33,484 nucleotides of DNA. Origin: Cyanobacteriota bacterium. GTDB taxonomy: Bacteria > Cyanobacteriota > Vampirovibrionia > LMEP-6097. Below, piece after piece: positions 17,238 to 25,037 of the stretch (position 1 is its first letter; each line of letters opens with the position of its first letter). Both the position numbers and the translations under genes were made by a program. Where the stretch lies: contig JAQCFG010000018.1 in the NCBI GenBank assembly GCA_027618255.1, positions 1 to 33,484 on the forward strand, in the 5' to 3' direction. A model generated the notes under the pieces. The model saw only the letters and a list, made by a program, of their open reading frames with translations. It searched no databases and was not told where the DNA came from.

Positions 17238-18952
17238 ATATAAACCCGATAAAGATACGGCATCATACCAGCATATTTAGTTCTGCGAATACCACCAATC
17301 TTGTTCTTAATTGCAGTCAGTTGTTTTGGTGAAGCGACATAAATCATTGGGTTGTGCTCATAAACTATCTCCTGAAAACGATCATAAAATACCTTACGTT
17401 TATCGTGTTCCATTACTTTTACTGCCTTAGAAAATAATTGATCAATCTCTTTTTCCCAAGGACGAGTAATTGCATCTTCTTGACCTGACTTCACATCAAA
17501 CATATGCAAACGACCATCACTACGCCAAACATTCGCACCTCCATTAGGTTCATTGCCACCCGTTAATCCGATGATACCTGCTTCATAATCCTGTCCTTGC
17601 ATTAAACGAGAAACAAAATTGTTAAACTCTAACAGCTTGAAATTCACCTTGATACCGAGCTCTTTGAGATTACTAACAGTAATCACAGAAATAAATTCTC
17701 GTTCTTGATTTCCTGCATTAGTAAACAAATCAAATTCAACTCTATTGCCAGCTTGATCATGTAGCTCAAGCTCATTACTATCAGGATTAGTCACGAAAGT
17801 AAAACCAGCTTCTTCAAGCAAAGCCCTTGATTTAGCGAGATCCCGAGGATAGCCATGCATCAAATCCTCATTTAAAAAAGGTGATTTGAGAGATTCAGCT
17901 GTAAACAAAGGCGCGCCTAGACCCTGAAAAACATTGTTGATTATATTCTCTCTATCAATAGCATAAGAAATCGCCTGTCTAAAGTTCTCGTTATTGAACC
18001 AAGAATACATAGGCTCAGGAATATTTTTACTTAGATTAAACCACAAGAAATTAGTACCTGAACTTGGACCAGTATCATAGAGCGAAAAATCATATTGTTT
18101 TTCTAGACTTTTAACCAAAGCACTGTTTTGAGCAGTAACGTTCAGGATGTAGGATTCATCAGCTAAGAACTTAAAAGTATCAGCAGTGCTATCACGCACA
18201 TACGAGTAAACTATCTTGTCTAAGTATGGCAATTGGGCGCCATGTTCATCACGTAAAAAGAAATTATGATTGGCGACAAACTCAACTCGCTCACCTCTAG
18301 TCACCTTGCCTAAACGAAAAGGACCAGAACTAACGATAGCATCAGGGGCAGTTTGGATACTCAAATATTGATTAAATGCTTTTTGTTTTTGCTCCAAGCT
18401 AACAGCTTGATGCTCTAATAGAAACCTCTCAACATCATGCTTTGGAGCAATTGCAGTTCCGAGACTTTTGAGGAATGGAGCGAAGACTTCTTTGGTCTCA
18501 AAAACCAAATTCAAGCTGTCAATCATTGTAACTTTAGGAAACTCACCATCAACAGTAAGAACATCCTTGGTCGAACCCTGCGCAACCTCATCACGAATCA
18601 ACGTGTTCCAGGTGTACTCAACATCTTCAGCATCAAGTTTCTCTCCATCTGTCCAAATTAAATCATCACGCAATTTAACAAAGATCTGCTTACCGCCATT
18701 ACTGATCTTAAAGCTCTCAGCCATAAATGGCACAACCTCATCAGTGTCAGGATCTGTATCAATCAAACCAATAAATAATTTAGAAGCGAAATTACTACTA
18801 GCAGCATCATCAGCTATCCAAGGGTTAAAAGTCTTGGGATCAGAACCCAAGTGCGTGAGACGTAAAACGCCACCATGTTTGTTTTCAACAAGCTGTGTCG
18901 TAGAGCTACAAGAACAAATAAAGAAAACACTTAAAATAAGGACTCGTATCAT
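17231..18952 (-). CDS. ABC transporter substrate-binding lipoprotein, family 5 (peptide type)
   Basis: This 573-residue protein resembles OppA/DppA binding proteins, which capture oligopeptides or other solutes outside the inner membrane. The N-terminus is a lipoprotein signal (LILSVFFICSC, probable lipidated Cys15). The family pattern LRLTHLGSDPKTFNPW follows, then WTDGEKLDAEDVEYTWNTL and the RQAISYAIDRENIINNVF block. It overlaps the upstream DoxX-like gene by 4 bases. A matching permease gene (20094-21008) is close but separated, and no second permease or ATPase gene is in the window. The ligand is unknown. Confidence 0.9.
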   Translation of the reverse strand: MIRVLILSVFFICSCSSTTQLVENKHGGVLRLTHLGSDPKTFNPWIADDAASSNFASKLFIGLIDTDPDTDEVVPFMAESFKISNGGKQIFVKLRDDLIWTDGEKLDAEDVEYTWNTLIRDEVAQGSTKDVLTVDGEFPKVTMIDSLNLVFETKEVFAPFLKSLGTAIAPKHDVERFLLEHQAVSLEQKQKAFNQYLSIQTAPDAIVSSGPFRLGKVTRGERVEFVANHNFFLRDEHGAQLPYLDKIVYSYVRDSTADTFKFLADESYILNVTAQNSALVKSLEKQYDFSLYDTGPSSGTNFLWFNLSKNIPEPMYSWFNNENFRQAISYAIDRENIINNVFQGLGAPLFTAESLKSPFLNEDLMHGYPRDLAKSRALLEEAGFTFVTNPDSNELELHDQAGNRVEFDLFTNAGNQEREFISVITVSNLKELGIKVNFKLLEFNNFVSRLMQGQDYEAGIIGLTGGNEPNGGANVWRSDGRLHMFDVKSGQEDAITRPWEKEIDQLFSKAVKVMEHDKRKVFYDRFQEIVYEHNPMIYVASPKQLTAIKNKIGGIRRTKYAGMMPYLYRVYIR

Positions 18953-19380
18953 TTTGCTGCTGGACTGCCGCTAGACTCAACCACTGCAAGGCAAACCCAT
19001 TCACAAACTATCATCAATATATTGAGGTAAAGTAAACTAGGGAAACTAGCGATGCAAATATAATTCAAATGCAACAATGTCGCAAGCAAAACAGCGAGGC
19101 GCATCGGGAAAGCAATAAAGAAAGCTCCAGCAATTGCCAGCTCAGCATATTTTACAAAACTAGCAACGATATAAACATTTGGCATAACTATCTTATTAAA
19201 GAAAGTTGTGTAAGGAGAAATGATGATATCGTCACGCAAAGCAGCAAAATATACATCAGCATGAGCCCCAAAACTTGGATCAAATAATTTTGGCGCTGCC
19301 ATGACAAAAAATATCAAAGACAAAGTCCAACGCAATATCAGAATATATGCTTGGGCTTGTGGTGCTAATTTGCCATTCAT
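18949..19380 (-). CDS. DoxX-like membrane protein
   Basis: This 143-residue protein has four predicted membrane helices: about residues 11-29, 62-85, 88-108 and 113-135. The first helix region, RWTLSLIFFVMAAPKLFDP, is typical of DoxX/MauE-type proteins, some of which link to quinone or thiol oxidation. The assignment rests on the overall pattern and is only moderate. The gene leads the binding-protein gene (4-base overlap) and has a TATAAT 6 nt before its ATG. Confidence 0.65.
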   Translation of the reverse strand: MNGKLAPQAQAYILILRWTLSLIFFVMAAPKLFDPSFGAHADVYFAALRDDIIISPYTTFFNKIVMPNVYIVASFVKYAELAIAGAFFIAFPMRLAVLLATLLHLNYICIASFPSLLYLNILMIVCEWVCLAVVESSGSPAAK

Positions 19381-19386
19381 GCCCCC

Positions 19387-19392
19387 ATTATA
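19387..19392 (-). promoter_or_regulatory. -10 box 6 nt before the DoxX-like start codon
   Basis: On the minus strand TATAAT is followed by GGGGGC and the ATG at 19380. The G-run is not a usual Shine-Dalgarno for this spacing. A leaderless mRNA is predicted. Confidence 0.5.
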
Positions 19393-19601
19393 TTACAGAT
19401 TTTGCTATTTTTAACCCAGGCTTAACCTAAAACTGATTCTCTATAGTTAGTGAAGATAAAGAGGGCTTTCCCAGCAAGTCTACTAGAGGAGAAATTCATG
19501 GCAACATCAAGAGTTAGCGGAAGTGGCGGATCAGATTTTGGCCAATCAGGCAATACCCAGAGAAACACATTTGCATCAGGCTCTAGAGTCAGCGGTTTAG
19601 C

Positions 19602-19628
19602 AGATCGTGCAAGATCGTGCAAGATCGT
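19602..19628 (+). repeat. 10-bp tandem duplication causing a frameshift
   Basis: The unit AGATCGTGCA occurs twice (19602-19611, 19612-19621) and is followed by AGATCGT. Ten is not a multiple of three, so each unit gained or lost shifts the reading frame of the surrounding gene. Confidence 0.85.
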
Positions 19629-19720
19629 TAAGATCTAATATTGGAGCTTCAAGATCTTCAGGAAGAAACTCTCTTTCATCAACCAATTTTAGACATGACA
19701 CAAGGAATAGCCTTACCAAT

Positions 19721-19837
19721 CTTACTCACCGTAATGATACACGCAATAGTCTTACCAATCTTACTCACCGTAATGATACACGCAATAGCCTTACCAATCT
19801 TACTCACCGCAACGATACACGCAATAGCCTCTCATCA
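19721..19837 (+). repeat. 39-bp minisatellite, three units
   Basis: Units at 19721-19759, 19760-19798 and 19799-19837 encode LTHRNDTRNSLTN, with the third unit ending LSS. A partial unit precedes them. Unit gain or loss would keep the frame and change the protein length. Confidence 0.85.
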
Positions 19838-19962
19838 ACAGGTCGCTCAAACGATTCACGTAATCAATTAGGCGGCGGAGCATCTGGTAGAAGAGTTGGT
19901 GGACTAGGTTCATCAAGCGCCACTGGCAATAGAAGAGGCGGAGACTTTGGCTCAAGTTCTAC

Positions 19963-20102
19963 AATACGTCGCCGTTAAACTGCAAAGTCCTAACCCTTAT
20001 CTGGGCCGTGCTCTTGGTAATCTATCAGAACCTTTTATCATGGACCCGACTAGAAAACTTCGTTTTCAGCGTGTCCTCAATAATACGTCGCCGTTAAACT
20101 GC
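19963..20102. repeat. 21-bp direct repeats around a 98-bp insert
   Basis: The same 21 bases, beginning AATACGTCGCCG and ending TTAAACTGC, occur at 19963-19983 and 20082-20102. The first copy holds the stop of the repeat-protein gene and the second the stop of the permease gene. The stretch between includes hairpin repeat copy 2 (20042-20076). Confidence 0.75.
20042..20076. repeat. imperfect hairpin repeat, copy 2 (GTGTCC family)
   Basis: GGAC and GTCC form the outer stem, and GAAAAC-TTC-GTTTTC the inner one. It shares most of its bases with 5741-5776. It sits between two convergent gene ends and may work as a bidirectional terminator. Confidence 0.5.
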
Positions 20103-21008
20103 TTTGGGATTTAAGTAACGAATTAACAAATCAACAATTGTGTTAATAACAAGTAGCACTATTGAAAAAACAACTATCACTCCAGAGACCAAAAAATAAT
20201 CCCTATTAGTAAACGCTGTCACAAAATACTTGCCCATTCCAGGCAAAGCAAAAATATACTCCACTACAAAAGAACCAGTAATCAAAATTGCAGCAATCGG
20301 ACCGAGCACAGTAACAATCGGCACCAAAGAATTGCGCAGTCCGTGCTTAATCACTACATTCCAATAACTTAAGCCCTTGGCTAGAGCCGTCTTGATATGC
20401 TGTTTTGCAAGAGTCTCAATCATAGAAGAACGAGTGATTCGAGCGATATAAGCGCTCGGTGCAACAGCTAAAGTAAAAGCCGGCAATATAAAATACTCGG
20501 GACCTTCAAGCAAAGCAACAGGCAACCAGCCCAAACTAAGCGCAAAAATATAAATCAATATCCCTGCAAAAACAAAACTCGGCATCGACATTCCCAAGCT
20601 AGAAAAAGCAGAAGCTAATCTCCCCGACCAACTATTTGGGGCAAGTGCTGCGACTGTACCTAAGGACAATCCAAAAATGACGGCAATAATAAAAGCGAAA
20701 AAACCCAGCAGTAAAGATACCGGCAGCGCATCAGCTAAAATATCTCCTACATCACGGTCAGGATACTTAAGACTCGGTCCTAGATCAGCCTTGAGCAACA
20801 AGTTTGTAATATAAGAGCAATATTGCTGAAACAATGGTTTGTCTAAACCATATTTTTTTTCAAGTTTGAGGATGATTGCTGGAGAAAGCCGCTTACCTTC
20901 TTCAAAAGGATTACCTGGCAAACTGTGCAGCATAAAAAAACTCGCACTCACCAATAAAAAAAAGGTGAGTAGAATTGAGATTATTTTTTTAGATAAGTAA
21001 CTGATCAT
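20094..21008 (-). CDS. ABC transporter permease, DppB/OppB type
   Basis: This is an inner-membrane permease of a peptide or nickel type ABC importer. It has the N-terminal SFFMLHSLPGNPF block, six hydrophobic helices, and the ATPase-contact loop (AKGLSYWNVVIKHGLRNSL). GSFVVEYIFALPGMGKYF and the final DLLIRYLNPK are typical. I use the ATG at 21008; a TTG two codons upstream is also open. rpmF lies 26 nt upstream on the same strand. The companion permease and the two ATPases are missing from this neighbourhood. Confidence 0.93.
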   Translation of the reverse strand: MISYLSKKIISILLTFFLLVSASFFMLHSLPGNPFEEGKRLSPAIILKLEKKYGLDKPLFQQYCSYITNLLLKADLGPSLKYPDRDVGDILADALPVSLLLGFFAFIIAVIFGLSLGTVAALAPNSWSGRLASAFSSLGMSMPSFVFAGILIYIFALSLGWLPVALLEGPEYFILPAFTLAVAPSAYIARITRSSMIETLAKQHIKTALAKGLSYWNVVIKHGLRNSLVPIVTVLGPIAAILITGSFVVEYIFALPGMGKYFVTAFTNRDYFLVSGVIVVFSIVLLVINTIVDLLIRYLNPKAV

Positions 21009-21034
21009 TGACAAGACCTAGCCATAGCCTAGCG

Positions 21035-21217
21035 CTATTCAGAGTCAGTGTCTTTAAATTTGCGGCCGTTGTAAAAACCACATTCGCCACATACGTGATG
21101 AGGTCTTTTGACTGCACCACAGTTGTTGCAATTAGATACTTCTACTAATTTGCCTTTCCAGTTCGCTCTGCGCTGGTTTGTTCTCTGGTTTGAATGATTT
21201 TTCTTTGGTACTGCCAT
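21035..21217 (-). CDS. rpmF: 50S ribosomal protein bL32
   Basis: The 60-residue protein begins MAVPKKNHSNQRTNQRRANW, the L32 pattern. It keeps the four zinc-ligand cysteines (CNNCG and CGECG). Upstream on the minus strand is an extended -10 (TGCTAGAAT) with a leader of about 17-20 nt, so this gene is an exception to the leaderless pattern. It is divergent from nadA. Confidence 0.96.
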   Translation of the reverse strand: MAVPKKNHSNQRTNQRRANWKGKLVEVSNCNNCGAVKRPHHVCGECGFYNGRKFKDTDSE

Positions 21218-21309
21218 GATTTGGATCTCTTATGGGATATGATTCTAGCAAATCGCTTATCTCAAGGCCTCGCTTATATATTTACTTAATAATCGGGAAG
21301 CTAGCCCCC

Positions 21310-21333
21310 TTGACACTCGCTCCCTGCTATACT
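21310..21333 (+). promoter_or_regulatory. nadA promoter region
   Basis: TATACT (21328-21333) ends 8 nt before the nadA ATG. TTGACA (21310-21315) is a perfect -35 box but the spacer is only 12 nt, so the pair may not work together as written. No Shine-Dalgarno is present. Confidence 0.4.
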
Positions 21334-21341
21334 TATCCATT

Positions 21342-22331
21342 ATGTCAACACTAATGGCGCAATCGGTAATCGATAGAACCGCAGAAAAACTAGAGTTATT
21401 TGCAAAAATCAAGGATTTAGCAAAAACCAAAAACGCAGTTATCCTAACACATATTTACCAAAGGCTTGAAGTCCAGCGAGTTGCTGATTATGTTGGTGAC
21501 TCCCTAATGCTCTCAAAGCAGGCCCAAGAGACTGACGCAGATATCATTGTTTTTTGTGGTGTTCATTTTATGGCCGAAACAGCCAAGCTACTTAGCCCTA
21601 ATAAAAAAGTTCTACTTCCTGATATACAATCAGGTTGCCCAATGGCAGACATGATCAATGTTGATGACCTGCGTGCTTTCAAAGCAGAACATCCAGGCGC
21701 ACCTGTCGTTTGCTACGTAAACAGTTCAGCAGCAGTAAAAGCAGAGTCTGATATTTGTTGCACCTCAACCAATGCTGTTGATATTGTCAAATCACTTGAT
21801 AGTCAAGAAGTCATTTTTGTACCAGACAAAGGACTTGGTGCCTGGGTTCAATACAAAGTACCAGAGAAAAAAATTCATATCTATGATGGTTTTTGTCCAA
21901 CTCATTGGCAAATCACATCTACTGAAGTAGACAAACAAAGAATCATCAATCCTGAAGCAATCATAATCGCTCACCCAGAGTGCGATCCAGAAGTATGGCG
22001 CAGAGCGGATTTCGTTGGCAGCACTTCAGAAATCTACAAATTCGTCGAGCAGTCCGCTGGTCGCAAATTCATTATTCTTTCTGAGCAAGGTCTAGTTGCA
22101 AGAATGCAAGCTGACTTCCGTGAAAAAGATATCTCAACTGTGTTTCCATTACCACTTTGTCCCAACATGAAATATCATTCACTTGAAAATCTCTACAACG
22201 CATTGGATCAAGAGTTTACCGAGATTATTATCCCTGAACATATTTTAGCCCCAGCTAAATCAACTATCGACAAGATGATAGAGATTAGCAATAAGAAGGT
22301 AGTTTGGGCTGGACCGCAAATTACGGTCTAA
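21342..22331 (+). CDS. nadA: quinolinate synthase NadA
   Basis: NadA condenses iminoaspartate with dihydroxyacetone phosphate to quinolinate in NAD synthesis, using a 4Fe-4S cluster. The 329-residue protein has ILTHIYQRLEVQRVADYVGDS, FCGVHFMAETAK, PDIQSGCPMAD, and CYVNSSAAVKAESD. The cluster cysteines are likely C99, C185 and C273, with the same spacing (about 86-88) as in known NadA. nadB and nadC are not nearby. The last bases overlap the convergent yhcC-type gene by 11 bp. Confidence 0.95.
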   Translation: MSTLMAQSVIDRTAEKLELFAKIKDLAKTKNAVILTHIYQRLEVQRVADYVGDSLMLSKQAQETDADIIVFCGVHFMAETAKLLSPNKKVLLPDIQSGCPMADMINVDDLRAFKAEHPGAPVVCYVNSSAAVKAESDICCTSTNAVDIVKSLDSQEVIFVPDKGLGAWVQYKVPEKKIHIYDGFCPTHWQITSTEVDKQRIINPEAIIIAHPECDPEVWRRADFVGSTSEIYKFVEQSAGRKFIILSEQGLVARMQADFREKDISTVFPLPLCPNMKYHSLENLYNALDQEFTEIIIPEHILAPAKSTIDKMIEISNKKVVWAGPQITV

Positions 22332-23265
22332 TGGCAACTTTCGCCCCTTGATAAACCTGATTATCTTCTAAGTACTTATAAAACTTATTCAAGAATAAAT
22401 TCTTCATGCCATGATCAGCCCAAGCTGGAGCCACAAGCTCACCAATTTTGCCTTCGCCCATAACCCTTTGTATGGCAATCCCAGCTGGTATTCTACGAAT
22501 AAATTCTGAAACGATAGGAATATAATCATCCTCACTTTCATAAAGCTCAAGCTCGCCATTTAAATAATCAATCTCCATCGCTGTGCCCTTAAACACACAA
22601 AGCTGATGAATTTTAATATCATCAATGGGGCACTGAGCTAACTTGTCAGCAGTCTGGTAAACCATCTCAGTAGTTTCACCAGGTAAACCAATAATCACAT
22701 GAGTACAAATCCTCAAGAGTGGGTTCTTGCGGCGAGCAAGTCTATCTGCTGCATCTACAAAGTCCTCCCAAGTGTGAGCTCGGTTTACTTTCTCAAGTGT
22801 GATGTTGTGACTAGTTTGCACACCAATGTCAACCCAGACCTCAAGTCCCTTAGCCGTATACTCCTCCAACAAATCAATCACTTCTTCTGGCACACAATCA
22901 GGACGAGTACCAATTGCAAGCACCTTGACTTGCGGGTGATCAATCGCTTGATCATAAAGCCCGCGCAAATAATCTACATCAGCGTAAGTATTAGTAAAAG
23001 ACTGAAAGTAAGCTATAAACTGCTCACAGTTAAAACGTTGACTTTGTTTTCTAATACCCTCTTCAAGCTGCTGCTTAATTGTCAGCCCTGCATTTTGCGC
23101 ACCAGAACTAGAGCCATCATCAGTACAAAAAGTGCAACCGCCCGCTGACTTTGTACCGTCAATATTGGGACAAGTAAAGCCACCCTCAAGCGTGACCCGC
23201 TGAACCCGTCCGCCAAAGCGCTGTTTGAGATAGTCTTTGAGGCTGTAGTAGTGGGGCTGAGACAT
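22321..23265 (-). CDS. YhcC-type radical SAM protein
   Basis: This 314-residue protein belongs to the TIGR01212 radical SAM family (E. coli YhcC), whose reaction is not established. The cluster cysteines are C32, C44 and C47 in the TCPNIDGTKSAGGCTFC block. Other family blocks are YFQSFTNTYAD, IGTRPDCVPEE, GVQTSHNITLEKVNR and CTHVIIGLPGET. The length is normal. TATAAT lies 8 nt before the ATG. Confidence 0.92.
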   Translation of the reverse strand: MSQPHYYSLKDYLKQRFGGRVQRVTLEGGFTCPNIDGTKSAGGCTFCTDDGSSSGAQNAGLTIKQQLEEGIRKQSQRFNCEQFIAYFQSFTNTYADVDYLRGLYDQAIDHPQVKVLAIGTRPDCVPEEVIDLLEEYTAKGLEVWVDIGVQTSHNITLEKVNRAHTWEDFVDAADRLARRKNPLLRICTHVIIGLPGETTEMVYQTADKLAQCPIDDIKIHQLCVFKGTAMEIDYLNGELELYESEDDYIPIVSEFIRRIPAGIAIQRVMGEGKIGELVAPAWADHGMKNLFLNKFYKYLEDNQVYQGAKVAIRP

Positions 23266-23273
23266 TGGCTCTC

Positions 23274-23279
23274 ATTATA
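23274..23279 (-). promoter_or_regulatory. -10 box 8 nt before the YhcC-type start codon
   Basis: On the minus strand TATAAT is followed by GAGAGCCA and the ATG at 23265. No Shine-Dalgarno with good spacing is seen. Confidence 0.45.
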
Positions 23280-23305
23280 CTAAGTATTGACAGAAACCAA
23301 TATCT

Positions 23306-23370
23306 CGACTATTCCAGCACCAAAACAATAATAGTCACGACTATTCTCCATTCCAGGGTATAATAGTCGT
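23306..23370 (+). promoter_or_regulatory. promoter and half-site cluster before the DUF4143-type ATPase
   Basis: The half-site GACTATT occurs at 23307-23313 and 23339-23345, and its complement AATAGTC at 23330-23336 and 23362-23368. The middle pair forms a palindrome with a 2-bp centre. The last half-site overlaps TATAAT (23359-23364), which lies 9 nt before the GTG start. This arrangement would suit an autoregulatory operator. Confidence 0.5.
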
Positions 23371-23373
23371 AAG

Positions 23374-24495
23374 GTGAAACGATATCAAGAGAAACTGATA
23401 CTTAAAGATCTTAAGCAAAAGCTGGTACTGCTTGTAGGCCCAAGACAATCAGGCAAAACTTGGCTTGCCAAAGAACTAGCCAAGCAGTTTAACAATTCAG
23501 TTTATTTAAATTATGATTCACAAGCTGATCGCAAAATTATTCAAGATGAATCGTGGCTGAATGATGTCGATTTGTTGATCTTTGATGAACTGCATAAAAT
23601 GCCTGACTGGAAAAACTATCTCAAGGGTGTATACGATACCAAAACAGCCAATCTTAAAATCCTAGTCACGGGTAGTGCAAGACTTGATAGCTATGACCAC
23701 ATGGGTGATTCTTTAGCTGGAAGATATTTTAGACATCGCTTATTGCCACTGAGCCTCTCTGAACTGAAACAAACTAAGCAAGAAACTAATCTCAATAAAT
23801 TATTACAATTTGGTGGCTTCCCAGAACCCTATCTGTCAGGGGATCTCAAGGAAGCTGCAAGATGGCGTCTGCAATATACTAATAGCTTACTTAGCACTGA
23901 TGTGTTTGAATTTGATCAAATCCAGAATATTAAATCACTGCAATTGCTCTTTCACCTTCTCAAAGATAGAGTTGGTTCGCCTGTCTCTTACCAATCTCTC
24001 TCTGAAGATCTCAGTATCGCTCCAACTACTGTAAAAAAATATATTGAAATCCTTGAAGCCTTATTTATAATTTTCAGAGTCACACCTTTCTCAAACAATA
24101 TTGCAAGAAGCATTCTGAAAGAACCAAAGATTTATTTTTTTGATAGTGCAATGATAGAAAATAATGAAGGAGCAAAGCTCGAGAACTTAGTTGCCATTAG
24201 TCTTCTTAAGTACTGTTATGCAATGGAGGATTACGAAGCCCAAGAATACAAGCTACATTATCTGAGGACCAAAGACGGACAGGAAGTGGACTTTGCTCTA
24301 GCCAACAATACTGAAATTCAATCCATAATCGAAGTCAAAAGTTCCCAAACACAAGTCGATAAATCTCTAATCAATTTCCACAAACGCTATGGTCCTAAAG
24401 CAATTCAGCTAGTTAGATCACTCAGAACCGACTTTCAAGCTGCAGACATAGAAGTTCTCAATCTCGAGAAATTTTTATCAAATTTACAATACTAA
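23374..24495 (+). CDS. AAA ATPase with DUF4143 nuclease-like domain
   Basis: This 373-residue protein belongs to the AAA_14/DUF4143 group, often found singly in accessory DNA. Walker A is GPRQSGKT (residues 22-29) and Walker B is LLIFDELHK (D71, E72). The sensor region follows as ILVTGSARLD. The C-terminal part holds a winged-helix-like stretch and a PD-(D/E)xK-like core, DGQEVDFAL then IIEVKSS. The cellular role of this family is not settled; toxin or defence roles have been suggested from context only. The start is GTG at 23374. Confidence 0.88.
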   Translation: MKRYQEKLILKDLKQKLVLLVGPRQSGKTWLAKELAKQFNNSVYLNYDSQADRKIIQDESWLNDVDLLIFDELHKMPDWKNYLKGVYDTKTANLKILVTGSARLDSYDHMGDSLAGRYFRHRLLPLSLSELKQTKQETNLNKLLQFGGFPEPYLSGDLKEAARWRLQYTNSLLSTDVFEFDQIQNIKSLQLLFHLLKDRVGSPVSYQSLSEDLSIAPTTVKKYIEILEALFIIFRVTPFSNNIARSILKEPKIYFFDSAMIENNEGAKLENLVAISLLKYCYAMEDYEAQEYKLHYLRTKDGQEVDFALANNTEIQSIIEVKSSQTQVDKSLINFHKRYGPKAIQLVRSLRTDFQAADIEVLNLEKFLSNLQY

Positions 24496-24560
24496 ACTAA
24501 ACCCTCATCTCCACCTTTTAGTGGATAGAGAAAATCCCTATACTTCCGACTTATTAACTA

Positions 24561-25037
24561 GTGAGTAAGGAAAGTCTCTATGATCGCCTTGGCGGCGCAG
24601 CAACTCTCAAAAAAGTCCACAAGACTTTTTATGATTACGTTTATAAGGATACTGAACTCTATTCCTATTTCAAGCATGTTGATTAAGAATTCATCGAAAA
24701 CGTGCAAACCAATTTTATGACGGTCAACATGGGTGGACCACCCATTTATAGTGGACTTCGAGTCCAAGATGCTCACAGCTATATGTTTATCAAACAAGAA
24801 CACCTCGAAGCGCGAGCCGAGTTCCTACGCAAAGCCCTAATAGAAAACAAAGTCCCAGAAGACTTGGCACAATCTTGGCTTAAAGTCGACCATGCTTTTT
24901 GGCAACAAATCGAGAAAAAGAGTCTTGCTGATTGCAAACGCAGGTATACCACTCAAGAGTTTTTGATTCCACCAAGCTTGGCTAGAGGAGCACAATCAAT
25001 GCAGCTTCCTCCCGTCAAATCCAATGTAAAACTATAG
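24561..25037 (+). pseudogene. truncated hemoglobin interrupted by an in-frame stop
   Basis: From GTG at 24561 the frame reads SLYDRLGGAATLKKVHKTFYDYV, the start of a truncated (2-over-2) globin. A TAA at 24684-24686 stops it after 41 residues. The same frame goes on without other damage to 25037: MGGPPIYSGLRVQDAHSYM, with the likely haem-binding proximal His in DAHSYM. A change from CAA (Gln) to TAA would explain it. With the stop repaired the protein has 158 residues, longer than most by a C-terminal tail. The lack of other lesions points to a recent mutation or a sequencing error. Other genes here end with TAA, so recoding is unlikely. Confidence 0.85.

Larger units (their letters stand above)
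19498..19978 (+). pseudogene. Ser/Arg/Gly-rich repeat protein split by a 10-bp tandem duplication
   Basis: Translation from the ATG at 19498, which has a good Shine-Dalgarno (AGGAG), gives 46 residues and stops at 19638. From 19607 another frame continues for 123 residues to 19978. The switch point is two tandem copies of AGATCGTGCA (19602-19621) plus a partial third. Removing one copy joins both parts into one protein of about 156 residues reading through LADRARSLRSN. The product is basic, disordered and low in complexity. It has three tandem copies of a 13-residue unit (LTHRNDTRNSLTN) and an RGG-like tail ending in RRR. It may be phase-variable, a real pseudogene, or an assembly error. The function is unknown. 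Confidence 0.7.

Noticed and set aside
19721-19837. CRISPR-like repeats
   Set aside because: The units are directly adjacent without spacers and keep an open reading frame, so this is a coding minisatellite.
21310-21333. Perfect TTGACA before nadA as a standard sigma-70 promoter
   Set aside because: The spacer to TATACT is 12 nt, too short for normal use. I kept the -10 box but not a confident promoter pair.
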